11,343 nucleotides of DNA from Candidatus Methanogaster sp. UBA203 (GCA_002503595.1 DASC01000121.1:1-11343), one strand, 5' to 3'; counted from the stretch's first letter, positions 1 to 6,636 are shown. Numbers and translations are program-made. The notes: generated by a model from the letters alone, not told the origin.

Positions 1-161
1 TACCAGGCCACAATCGAAAGGTGAAGGTTATAAGCCCCGAAATTCCGCAAATCCTGGAAGCCGACGTTGTCTGCGCGACGGAAGGCAGCATTCACATCAC
101 CGTTAGTCCAATCCTCCGGTCTTGGAATGTAGCAGGGAGTTCTGGGACATTGCGAGGAGAT
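1..161. other. Unassigned flank upstream of the intron remnant
   Basis: Two frames are open through the whole stretch. One is on the + strand (third frame, reading into the intron remnant). The other is on the - strand, with about 53 codons including the string PEDWTNGDVNAAFRR and few A bases at third positions. The minus frame looks slightly more protein-like by third-base bias, but I recognise neither product and neither has a start or stop inside the window that fixes a gene. It may be the end of a gene disrupted by the intron or by later rearrangement. No function is offered. Confidence 0.3.
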
Positions 162-614
162 GTGCGTCCAGCGGGGTCTCAGACCGTAGCATGGTGCCTT
201 CGGCGATGCTACGCTTCGCTTCGCATTATCAAACGGAGACGCTTGGGTTCTCGGGAGGCCCAGTATGTCCTCCTTACAGAGTTAGGAGTATGTGTTATCA
301 AGCCTATGAACGGCAAGATACCGCAAATGGCATATTGGGAGTCGGATCAGCCTATACTACCGTTGAAGCAGGGTAATGCCTGTGGAGGGAAGGGGCTGAC
401 AGTTGAACCGTTGGGACAGGGGCACATCTTCCGTACTCAGATGCGAATCAAGGATGGTAACAAAACTGTACTCACAACCTATCCGGAAAAGGATGGGGAG
501 GTTCTTCTGAAGAGCCGGATGAGGGAAATCTTCACGTCCGGTTCTGTGAGGGGGCTCATAGTAACCTCGGGGCCATTACCCCTAACAAGAGGTGCGCTAT
601 GGGCTCTACTCGAC
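162..614 (+). mobile_element. ORF-less, decayed group II intron
   Basis: The 3' part matches group II intron catalytic RNA. A domain V-like hairpin lies at 512-544: it opens GAGCCGG, has a GGAAA-type apex, a two-base CG bulge and closes CCGGTTC. It is 33 nt, one short of the usual 34. A domain VI-like stem follows: CTCATAG (555-561) pairs with CTATGGG (597-603), an inner CCTCGGGG/CCCC...GAGG stem lies inside, and an unpaired TAACAA could hold the branch-point A. The 3' end is placed at ACTCGAC (614). A GTGCG motif at 162 is typical of intron 5' ends but is tentative. A strong hairpin follows at 185-213. The + frame at 339-395 reads ESDQPILPLKQGNACGGKG, which resembles the N-terminal region of intron-encoded reverse transcriptases, but no reverse transcriptase, maturase or endonuclease domain follows. 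I infer internal deletion. Splicing ability is doubtful because the 5' part is short. Confidence 0.65.
512..544 (+). ncRNA. Group II intron domain V hairpin
   Basis: Lower stem GAGCCGG pairs with CCGGTTC. The catalytic AGC triad is at 513-515, and the bulge is CG at 534-535. The upper stem TGAGG/CTTCA closes a short GAAA(T) apex. This matches the universally conserved catalytic domain, apart from a one-base shortening of the upper helix. Confidence 0.7.
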
Positions 615-761
615 AGGAACGCAGAGCAGTTATCCATTTATTCCCCCTCCGCGCCCCTCTCTCGTACTCTGCGGTTAAATTCCCTGTTTGGTTACAGTAT
701 GCCCCATGTCCCGGGTAGTTCCTGCATAGTGAAGTCCCCCGATAGTGGTTTTAGGTACCTG
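615..761 (-). repeat. Dispersed palindromic repeat, copy A (truncated)
   Basis: Read on the minus strand this stretch aligns with 4986-5118 on the plus strand. The shared stretches are TAAAAC(C)ACTATC, GACTTCACTA, CCCGGGACAT and a perfect 19-nt match (674-692 against 5052-5070), followed by (C/T)GCAGAG and then a GCGTTCCT arm. In copy A the right arm of the palindrome stops at the 3' end of the group II intron remnant. It encodes nothing recognisable and looks like a non-autonomous, MITE-like or REP-like element. Confidence 0.7.
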
Positions 762-947
762 AGTAGTTACAATTACTTTACCTCTGCCACAAGATATTTC
801 ATATCTCTTTAATCTTTATTGTTTGCGTGGAGTATATGGATATTGCCACTAATTTACAAAAACTTTTACGCAAATGAACGAGAGATGCCAGATCGACAAA
901 TCCGCATTCATCAGTCGTTATCCGCGGTGTCCGAGTTCGGCACTGAT
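762..947. other. Intergenic, no feature seen
   Basis: AT-rich just after copy A, then mixed composition up to the end of the radical SAM gene. Short open frames here have no family resemblance and overlap the real minus-strand gene. No convincing terminator or promoter is visible. Confidence 0.5.
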
Positions 948-2126
948 TCACCAGACCCTGTACGGCATCTCCGCACCATCAGGTATCGAGTGGATATGCC
1001 GCTTCCGAAACTCAGGGTTTCGCATCATGCAGTAATCAGCAGATCCTTTGTACGCAGGGTGCTTCCCGATCCGCTTCCAGATCTCGCCAAGCGGCTCCTC
1101 CCGCACGTTTCCGAACGATAGCGGCGTATATGCACACGGCAGAACATCGCCTGCCGCGGTCACATGCATCCACCGCCTGCCAGCAAAGCAGCCAAAGAGA
1201 TCCGGTCCCATGAAATACGGAAACGCAGTGACCCTGGGACCATCCGGCTGCCGGTTAATCCTTTTCTGGAAATTCGTGAGTCTGGAAACATCGTTTTTTG
1301 TGATCACCTCGTCCTCGTGGTCCATCCACCTGCCAACAGCGATGATCTCGTAGATCGAGAGCTCGTGCACTCCGAGATCGCAGGCAAGCGAATAGAATTC
1401 ATCCAGACTGTCGATGTTTGCAGGTGACGCCACCACGAACATATCGACAAGCATTTCCGCAGAAAGCGCGTTTTTAATGCCGGTTATGGCATCATCGAAT
1501 GCACCGGCACGCCCCCGCATCCGGTCGTGTTCTGTCGCGTCCGCGCCATCGAGGCTGACCCGGACAGCATACATGCCAGCGCTCTTCAGTGCGTGCGCCA
1601 TCTCTTCGGAAAGCCCGTATCCCGACGTAAACGAGGTCGCAATCGCTCGCTCCTTGTCAACATGCGCAACCATCTGCGGGAGATCCTTCCTCATCATCGG
1701 CTCTCCGCCGTCAAAGGAGATCAGGTATGTGCCGAGATCGAGCGCCTGGTCGATCACACTCTCGATCTCATCGCGCTTTAGTTCCCTGACCCCTGCGATG
1801 TCTGATGCGCCGCAGTGGATGCAGTTGTTCGGGCATCGCATCGTGATCCCGACGGAGGTCTGGTCCGGCACCCGCTTCTTAAGCAGTGCGCCAACCTCTG
1901 CTGATATCATCCGGTCGAATGGTATGCTCGGTATCGGGGGAACCCATGTCGAGAAGATGAGTTCCTCTTCATTGCTCCGGATCGGTTTTTCGTCTGCAAA
2001 TACCCGGTTTATCTTCTTTAGAACCGGTTTCGCAGGCAGGGATAGTGCACCCTCTGCATCGAGCCGTACCTTGTTGTCGTGCACAGAGACGTTCAGTTTC
2101 AGGAGAGGGTTTTCGTAAACACGCAT
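948..2126 (-). CDS. Radical SAM protein with SPASM-like C-terminal domain
   Basis: This is a 392-residue, iron-sulfur, S-adenosylmethionine-dependent enzyme. The radical SAM cluster motif CPNNCIHC supplies C98, C102 and C105 (CX3CX2C), followed by the SAM-binding GGEP at 140-143 and a beta strand with SLDGAD (191-196), typical of the family barrel. The C-terminal region carries C313 (GCFAGRR), C331 (VLPCAY, followed by SFGNVREEPLGEIW) and C366. The 'G-x-V-x-P-C ... GN(V/I)' pattern is characteristic of SPASM/twitch domains that bind an auxiliary cluster. SPASM enzymes often modify peptides or cofactors. The substrate here cannot be told, and no precursor peptide is evident nearby. The first 90 residues are an N-terminal extension that I do not recognise. 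The ATG at 2126 is the only plausible start; no clear Shine-Dalgarno precedes it. It lies 105 nt downstream of the TPR gene on the same strand and may be co-transcribed with it. Confidence 0.88.
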   Translation of the reverse strand: MRVYENPLLKLNVSVHDNKVRLDAEGALSLPAKPVLKKINRVFADEKPIRSNEEELIFSTWVPPIPSIPFDRMISAEVGALLKKRVPDQTSVGITMRCPNNCIHCGASDIAGVRELKRDEIESVIDQALDLGTYLISFDGGEPMMRKDLPQMVAHVDKERAIATSFTSGYGLSEEMAHALKSAGMYAVRVSLDGADATEHDRMRGRAGAFDDAITGIKNALSAEMLVDMFVVASPANIDSLDEFYSLACDLGVHELSIYEIIAVGRWMDHEDEVITKNDVSRLTNFQKRINRQPDGPRVTAFPYFMGPDLFGCFAGRRWMHVTAAGDVLPCAYTPLSFGNVREEPLGEIWKRIGKHPAYKGSADYCMMRNPEFRKRHIHSIPDGAEMPYRVW

Positions 2127-2190
2127 TGTGGTTATTGCACACGCTATTGCAGGTTAAGTCTTTTCGTGGGGCGCGGGTGGACTTTCTAAC

Positions 2191-2209
2191 ATCTACTGCT
2201 AAAGTAGAT
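2191..2209. other. Small perfect inverted repeat between TPR and radical SAM genes
   Basis: ATCTAC and GTAGAT form a 6-bp stem around TGCTAAA. It lies just after the TPR stop codon in the minus direction. No T-run follows it on the minus strand, so it is not a clear terminator. It could be a processing or attenuation hairpin, or chance. Confidence 0.3.
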
Positions 2210-2231
2210 CAGCGAAAAAGATGCTAAGCGT

Positions 2232-3257
2232 TCAATCGTCCGGATCTTCCTGACTTTCCTGATCAGCAAGTTTCTTTAAGTTCTCCGCCATCTCAAGCAG
2301 TTCATCGTCCCGGATACCCTGCTCTATGGCTTTATTAATGACTTCCCGGGCTTCTGCAAATCTCTCCTTCGCAAGCAGAATTTTTCCGAGATACCGGTGT
2401 GCTTTCACGTTATCTGGCTGGATCTGGAGAAGCTGTTTCCATTCAAGTTCGGACCGGTCAGGATCGCCCATCTCGAAGAACAGCCGTGCAAGGTTCTCTC
2501 TCCCGAGTACATAGCCCGGATCGAGGCTGAGCGCTGTCCTGTATTCGTGTTCCGCCTCCGGTTTCTCGTCGAGATCTTCCAGCAGGCTTCCGAGGTTGTT
2601 GTGTGTTGCCGGATTGTTCGGATCGAGGCGGATGCTTGCTGAGTATTCGTCCGTTGCAATGCCGAGTTTCCCCTGAAGCTGGTACACCATGCCAAGAAGC
2701 ATACGCAGGTATGGATCATCAGGCGACTGCTGTATCAGTGCCGTAAGCTCGATAGCCGCTTCGTCGTACCTGCCCAGGTTCTTAAGCGTTACCGCAAGGT
2801 TCTGCCGCGTATGCGTGTGTTCAGGATGCTCCGCGAGAATGTAGCGGTACTCGGATTCTGCTTTTACATACTCCCCGCGTCTAACAAGAACATCTGCAAG
2901 ATTGACTCTGGCATGGGTGTATTTGGGATCGAGAAAGATCGCACGTTTGTAATACTGCTCTGCCACATTCAGATCCCCGAGTTCTTCCATGATCACGGCA
3001 TAGTTGTTGTTGATGGCAGCATTCTTCGGCTCGATCCGAAGCGCCTCCTCGAGAGCGTCCTTTGCCTCGTCCAGTCTGCCCAGTTGGTGTAGTAAATCTC
3101 CAAGATTTGAATGGAACTGTGCGACAAACGGGTTTAAAAAGATGGCGCGGTTGTATTCCTGCTCTGCCACATCGAGTTTTCCGCGTTCGTGCGCAGCAAT
3201 GCCGCGCCTGAAACGCTCGCCCGGATCGTCTCCGAACAGGTTTAGGAATCCCGCCAT
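2232..3257 (-). CDS. Tetratricopeptide repeat (TPR) protein
   Basis: This is a 341-residue protein made almost wholly of about nine consecutive 34-residue TPR units. The unit signature is seen in NLGDLLHQLGRLDEAKDALE, NYAVIMEELGDLNVAEQYYK and NLAVTLKNLGRYDEAAIELT, each followed by A(I/L)xxxP. A short acidic tail (QESQEDPDD) ends it. No signal peptide, membrane segment or enzymatic domain is visible, so it should be a cytoplasmic scaffold or adaptor; partners are unknown. I chose the ATG at 3257 (MAGFLNLFGDD). An earlier in-frame ATG at 3293 would overlap the rps6e coding end and adds 12 residues that do not look like part of a TPR fold. The start lies 10 nt after the rps6e stop, so translation is likely coupled and the genes form an operon. 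Confidence 0.88.
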   Translation of the reverse strand: MAGFLNLFGDDPGERFRRGIAAHERGKLDVAEQEYNRAIFLNPFVAQFHSNLGDLLHQLGRLDEAKDALEEALRIEPKNAAINNNYAVIMEELGDLNVAEQYYKRAIFLDPKYTHARVNLADVLVRRGEYVKAESEYRYILAEHPEHTHTRQNLAVTLKNLGRYDEAAIELTALIQQSPDDPYLRMLLGMVYQLQGKLGIATDEYSASIRLDPNNPATHNNLGSLLEDLDEKPEAEHEYRTALSLDPGYVLGRENLARLFFEMGDPDRSELEWKQLLQIQPDNVKAHRYLGKILLAKERFAEAREVINKAIEQGIRDDELLEMAENLKKLADQESQEDPDD

Positions 3258-3267
3258 AACTACATAA

Positions 3268-3666
3268 CTACGATTCTTCTTCCGAGTCTCCACCGAGCAG
3301 CGAGTCTATCGGGGTGGAACCGTAGTTTGCAACCGTTGTGTTGATCTGGGCGATATCTCCTGCTATCTCACTCCCCCGAATCGACCGCCTCTTTCTGAGA
3401 CCCTCCTCTTCCGGGTGAAATCCGCTACCTCCGGTTACGAGGAGTTTCTTCCGTTTAGGTCCCGGAAGCGTGCCTCGCATCGGAAATCCGCCTTTATCCG
3501 ATCCGCCTGTAATCTTCAGTGTGTACCCGGAAAGTCCGACCGCGCTTCCGTCGATCTCGCTGCCGATAGTTTTTCCAATGAACGTATTCGCTGACGCACC
3601 CGATACCTCTATCTGGTATGCTTTTCCTGCATTCGCATCTGAGACAACGACTCTGAAATCTGCCAT
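3268..3666 (-). CDS. rps6e: 30S ribosomal protein S6e
   Basis: This 132-residue protein matches the archaeal/eukaryotic S6e family over its full length. It has an N-terminal beta-rich part (MADFRVVVSDANAGKAYQIE), the conserved glycine-rich core TGGSDKGGFPMRG (residues 53-65), then the basic segment GPKRKKLLVTGG and LRKRRSIRGSEI. Archaeal S6e proteins are about 125-135 residues and lack the long phosphorylated C-terminal tail of eukaryotic S6. The C-terminus here is short and acidic (SLLGGDSEEES). The protein is part of the small ribosomal subunit. The start at 3666 is supported by a Shine-Dalgarno (AAGGAGT) 8-9 nt upstream and a TATA-like box further up. The TPR gene follows 10 nt downstream. 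Confidence 0.95.
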   Translation of the reverse strand: MADFRVVVSDANAGKAYQIEVSGASANTFIGKTIGSEIDGSAVGLSGYTLKITGGSDKGGFPMRGTLPGPKRKKLLVTGGSGFHPEEEGLRKRRSIRGSEIAGDIAQINTTVANYGSTPIDSLLGGDSEEES

Positions 3667-3674
3667 ATTTTGTT

Positions 3675-3682
3675 ACTCCTTT
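3675..3682 (-). promoter_or_regulatory. Shine-Dalgarno of rps6e
   Basis: On the minus strand AAAGGAGT precedes the ATG at 3666 by about 8 nt. It is a strong match to the anti-SD and fixes the start. Confidence 0.8.
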
Positions 3683-3704
3683 AGTCTCACTTCGCCCAAG
3701 AGGG

Positions 3705-3711
3705 TTATATA
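3705..3711. promoter_or_regulatory. TATA-like box in the divergent rps6e / EndoQ promoter region
   Basis: TTATATA on the + strand reads TATATAA on the - strand. Centred at 3708, it would place a minus-strand transcription start near 3682, just at the rps6e Shine-Dalgarno. In the plus direction it would place one near 3733, at the EndoQ ATG (leaderless). The gene-free gap is only 60-66 bp, so one box may serve both genes, or the rps6e one only. The positions are inferred from the usual archaeal TATA-to-start distance of about 25 bp. Confidence 0.55.
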
Positions 3712-3732
3712 GGTTGCTGCCTTGATATGATC

Positions 3733-4980
3733 ATGGACGTCAACGCAGACCTGCACATCCATTCAAAATACTCGATGGCGACGTCTAACAAGATGGACAT
3801 GCCAACGATTGCGCGGGAAGCAGCAAAGAAAGGTGTGCATCTCGTAGGGACCGGGGATTGCCTTCACAGGGGCTGGATGGAATCGATCAAGAAATTGCCT
3901 GAATCTGACGGAATATTTTCGCTCGACAACACCTCTTTTGTGCTGACCGTAGAGGTGGAGGATTCCAGGAGAGTTCACCATCTGCTCATCATCCCGTCAG
4001 TATCGAAGGCAGAGGAGTTGCGTGAGCGATTCGCCGATCATTCCCGCGATATCGACACAAACGGGCGTCCCTCTGTCCGTTTAAGCGGTGCAGAGATCGC
4101 CGAATATGCACGGGACGCGGGCGCACTGATAGGACCGTGTCACGCGTTCACGCCGTGGACTGCGATGTATGCGTACCATGATTCGCTTTCTGCCTGCTAT
4201 TCCGATCTTTCGGATTATATCTCGTTTGTTGAGCTGGGATTGAGTGCGGATACCTCTTATGCTGACCGGATATCCGAGTTGCACCGGCTGACTTTCCTCA
4301 CAAACTCGGATGCGCACTCGCCATGGCCCAACAAACTTGCCAGGGAGTTTACCCGGTTTGAGATGCCGGAGATCACGTTTGATAATTTAAAAAGTGCGAT
4401 TCTCAGAAAGAATGGATGCAAACCGGTATTAAATGTCGGGATGTTTCCGGAGGAGGGAAAATACAACGAATCCGCATGTATACGGTGTTTCAAGCATTAC
4501 ACGCTTCCGGACTGTCTGGCAAAAAAGTGGCGGTGCAGATGCGGCGGAAGGATCAAGAAAGGCGTACATGACCGGGTAAATGAACTTGCCGATCTCACTG
4601 TGCCCGATCATCCGGACCACCGGCCGCGATACCTCCATCTGATACCGCTTGCCGAGATCATCGCGATGGCGATCGGACATTCGAGCCCGTACACCAAAGC
4701 GGTGCAGGCAGCATGGAATACGCTCGTCAAAGGGCCGGGAAGTGAGATTGCGGTGCTGGTGGACGGCGACCTCTCCAGTCTGGGCGGCGTGGATGTAAGG
4801 ATTGTGGATGCTATCCGCGCGTTTCGGAACGGAGAGGTGATCATCCATCCGGGCGGAGGCGGGAGATACGGGACAGTTGAACTGCCGGATGGCGCTGGTG
4901 GTGCCAATGATGCTGGTGGCAGTGTCGCAGGACCGGCAGGGGCACTATCTGACCAGCGAACGCTGTTCGATTTTGGGTAA
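3733..4980 (+). CDS. endoQ: Endonuclease Q-like PHP-domain DNA repair nuclease
   Basis: This is a 415-residue protein of the archaeal PHP family whose characterised members (EndoQ of Thermococcales) nick DNA 5' of deaminated bases and abasic sites. The PHP metal ligands are visible: ADLHIHSKYS gives D6, H8 and H10, GPCHAF gives H137, and NSDAHS gives D193 and H195. A cysteine cluster (C249, C252, C261, C268, C270) forms the zinc-binding part. A helix-hairpin-like C-terminal domain (PLAEIIAMAIGHSSP) follows. After a Gly/Ala linker, the last residues QRTLFDFG match a PIP box (Qxx-hydrophobic-xx-aromatic) for binding the PCNA sliding clamp. I prefer ATG 3733 because the TATA-like box sits 25 bp upstream, suggesting leaderless translation. 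ATG 3727 would add two residues. No Shine-Dalgarno is seen. The EndoQ assignment comes from recall of the family rather than a search. Confidence 0.88.
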   Translation: MDVNADLHIHSKYSMATSNKMDMPTIAREAAKKGVHLVGTGDCLHRGWMESIKKLPESDGIFSLDNTSFVLTVEVEDSRRVHHLLIIPSVSKAEELRERFADHSRDIDTNGRPSVRLSGAEIAEYARDAGALIGPCHAFTPWTAMYAYHDSLSACYSDLSDYISFVELGLSADTSYADRISELHRLTFLTNSDAHSPWPNKLAREFTRFEMPEITFDNLKSAILRKNGCKPVLNVGMFPEEGKYNESACIRCFKHYTLPDCLAKKWRCRCGGRIKKGVHDRVNELADLTVPDHPDHRPRYLHLIPLAEIIAMAIGHSSPYTKAVQAAWNTLVKGPGSEIAVLVDGDLSSLGGVDVRIVDAIRAFRNGEVIIHPGGGGRYGTVELPDGAGGANDAGGSVAGPAGALSDQRTLFDFG

Positions 4981-4985
4981 CTACT

Positions 4986-5135
4986 CATGTACATAAAACA
5001 CTATCATGAGACTTCACTACACAGGCACTACCTGACCCGGGACATATTGGGACCAAACAGGGAATTTAACTGCAGAGGACGCGGAGGAACGCGGAGAAGG
5101 ATAAAACTCTTGCGTTCCTCGTGCACTCTGCGGTT
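4986..5135 (+). repeat. Dispersed palindromic repeat, copy B
   Basis: This is the plus-strand homologue of copy A (615-761, inverted). The terminal part, 5067-5135, is a large imperfect palindrome: TTAACTGCAGAG...GGAGGAACGC pairs with GCGTTCCTC...CTCTGCGGTTA around a loop of about 20 nt. Short open frames crossing it on both strands are a by-product of the symmetry. As RNA it would form a long hairpin just downstream of EndoQ and might act as a processing or termination structure. Confidence 0.75.
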
Positions 5136-5187
5136 ATTTTTGTGGCTTTTTAATTTTTTCTGGGTGGATCGGATTATAACGAAGAAG

Positions 5188-5250
5188 ATTAACACAGAGG
5201 ACGCGGCGGGCACAGAGAGTTGCTGTTTTCTCTGTGTCCTCTGTGGTTTT
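5188..5250 (+). repeat. Second palindromic repeat unit
   Basis: AACACAGAGGAC (5191-5202) pairs with GTCCTCTGTGGTT (5236-5248), and the inner CACAGAGA pairs with TCTCTGTG. The left arm shares CAGAGGACGCGG with the left arm of copy B (5073-5084), so the two units belong to one repeat family arranged in tandem. A T-run follows the hairpin. Confidence 0.7.
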
Positions 5251-5270
5251 TTCAAAACCCATTTCAGAAG

Positions 5271-5280
5271 ATAATAAAAA
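5271..5280 (+). promoter_or_regulatory. Possible TATA box for the ATP-grasp gene
   Basis: ATAATAAAAA is centred about 30 bp before the ATG at 5306, which would give a very short or no leader. It sits directly after the second palindrome. The sequence match is only moderate. Confidence 0.4.
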
Positions 5281-5305
5281 GTCTCTTGTTTTTCTTGCCA
5301 GAAAG

Positions 5306-6403
5306 ATGATGAAAATACTGATCATCGGATACAGCACCAGATACCTCGTCTGCGCTGGAAAACGTGCAGGATATACCGTGTATTCACTGGATCACTTCGG
5401 AGATGTCGATCTCCTGAGGTGTGCTGATAAATATGCTTGTTTTGATGAGATAGCAGACAATGATGAGTTGTCGGGCATTTTAGATCGCCTGGATTGGGAT
5501 TTTGATGCGATCATTCTCGGTACCGGGTTTGAATATGCAGATCTGGAGCAGGAGGGATACCGCGTACTTAATAATCCGCCCGATATCGCAAGATCGATCG
5601 GCAACAAGAAGTCGTTTGCAGGAAAGATGGATGCGCTTGAGTTCCCGCATCCCGAGATCTACGATATCGATGATGATTTCGGATATCCTGTCATGGTAAA
5701 GCCGATCTGCGGCGTCGGGGGAATCGAGAACCGACTGGCGTACCGCAGAGAGGCGATTATGGAGTGCGGGGACGATCTGCTGATTCAGGAGTATATCGAA
5801 GGGATTCCTGCAAGCGTCTCTGTCATCGCAACGCACGAAGGCGCTGTGGCAATCGCCGTAAACGAGCAACTGATCGGGACGCCGTGGCTTTCTACGCATA
5901 GATTCGCATACTCAGGGAACGTGACACCTTTCAGAAGCGAATACGACTGCGAGATGCGCGAGATCGCAGTTCAAGTGGTCAAGAAACTTGGGCTTGTGGG
6001 TTCAAACGGTGTTGATTTCCTGATCACAGATGCAGGTCCGGTGGTGATCGAGGTGAACGCGCGGTTTCAGGGGACGCTTGATACCGTCGAACACGTATCC
6101 AAGATCAGCGTATTCGATGCGCATGTGAAGGCGTTTTCGGGAGAGTTGCCAGCGATCGATCCTGATAACGAGAGCGGAACCGGATTTGCAGGGAAAGCGA
6201 TCGTATTTACCGATCACGGTCTCGTCATCGACGAAGCGATCTCAAAACGACTTGCGAGAGAGCCGATTCGGGATATTCCAGAGGTCGGGTGCAAGATTCC
6301 TGCCGGAGATCCGGTAACGACCGTCTTTTGCACGGGACGCACCCGGGAGCAGGTGCTGGATGGATTGAAGGCGGCTGCCTGGCGGATCAGGCGATCGGTG
6401 TGA
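5306..6403 (+). CDS. ATP-grasp family ligase, substrate unknown (COG2232-like)
   Basis: This 365-residue protein has an N-terminal Rossmann-like preATP-grasp part (MMKILIIGYSTRYLVCAGKR). The ATP-grasp fold has FGYPVMVKP with K132, a glycine-rich loop GVGGIENR (136-143), the hinge LLIQEYIEG (158-166), and catalytic metal ligands in GVDFLI (235-240) and VVIEVNARFQG (246-256, with E249, N251 and R253). ATP-grasp enzymes join a carboxylate to an amine or thiol through an acylphosphate. The ending NARFQGTLDTVE recalls archaeal carboligases related to biotin carboxylase, but the substrate cannot be named. I chose ATG 5306 (or 5309) because the sequence before it is repeat-derived. Neighbours are not functionally informative, and the gene probably has its own promoter. 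Confidence 0.85.
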   Translation: MMKILIIGYSTRYLVCAGKRAGYTVYSLDHFGDVDLLRCADKYACFDEIADNDELSGILDRLDWDFDAIILGTGFEYADLEQEGYRVLNNPPDIARSIGNKKSFAGKMDALEFPHPEIYDIDDDFGYPVMVKPICGVGGIENRLAYRREAIMECGDDLLIQEYIEGIPASVSVIATHEGAVAIAVNEQLIGTPWLSTHRFAYSGNVTPFRSEYDCEMREIAVQVVKKLGLVGSNGVDFLITDAGPVVIEVNARFQGTLDTVEHVSKISVFDAHVKAFSGELPAIDPDNESGTGFAGKAIVFTDHGLVIDEAISKRLAREPIRDIPEVGCKIPAGDPVTTVFCTGRTREQVLDGLKAAAWRIRRSV

Positions 6404-6466
6404 GATGGCGGGGGGATGATGTGGCCGGGGTGCGTCGTGCCTTGTGGTGCTGGCAGCCTTGTTCGC

Positions 6467-6601
6467 GGGTTTTATATCGATGATCGGCACATCAGCGTTC
6501 CCTGAATCGACCGTTACGACCAGCACACCTGAGCCATGCACGCCAGATCGCACCTCCTCAATTATCGATGCTCGTCTAACATTACGCGGTGCCCATGCGC
6601 C
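6467..6601 (-). pseudogene. Detached C-terminal fragment of comE
   Basis: The minus strand reads GAWAPRNVRRASIIEEV then RSGVHGSGVLVVTVDSGNAD and VPIIDIKP. The ComE C-terminus at the right end of the window reads GAGVRDVRRAGTIPEV, RSGVHGSGVLVVTVDPGNAD and VPIIDMEP. The central 84 bp (6474-6557) differs from 10928-11011 at only four positions, while the upstream coding part is clearly more diverged. There is no start, no TPP-binding core and no proper gene end, so it is a remnant of about 45 codons. It lies in the same orientation as the intact gene and brackets the restriction-modification insertion. Confidence 0.75.
6474..6557. repeat. 84-bp direct repeat, left copy
   Basis: An ungapped match with 10928-11011, 80 of 84 positions identical by eye, same orientation. 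It begins ATATCGATGATCGG and ends CAGATCGCACCTCC. It forms one boundary of the restriction-modification segment. Confidence 0.85.
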
Positions 6602-6636
6602 AGCCCAAACTTCACAACCCCACAGAAAGGAAACCA

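Noticed and set aside
21..812. 263-codon plus-strand open frame as one protein
   Set aside because: It runs across the group II intron catalytic domains and the palindromic repeat; the predicted protein has no coherent domain, apart from the short reverse-transcriptase-like N-terminal piece.
1414..2118. 234-codon plus-strand open frame
   Set aside because: Antisense shadow of the radical SAM gene, whose motifs are unambiguous; the protein is serine-rich and shows no family pattern.
2191..2209. Intrinsic terminator after the TPR gene
   Set aside because: The stem is only 6 bp and no T-run follows on the transcribed strand.
3258..3293. Upstream ATG for the TPR protein (12 extra residues)
   Set aside because: It overlaps the rps6e end, and the next ATG (MAGFLNLFGDD) gives a cleaner start with a 10-nt gap.
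5028..5337. Short proteins encoded over the palindromic repeats on both strands
   Set aside because: They arise from the symmetry of the repeats and have no family resemblance.
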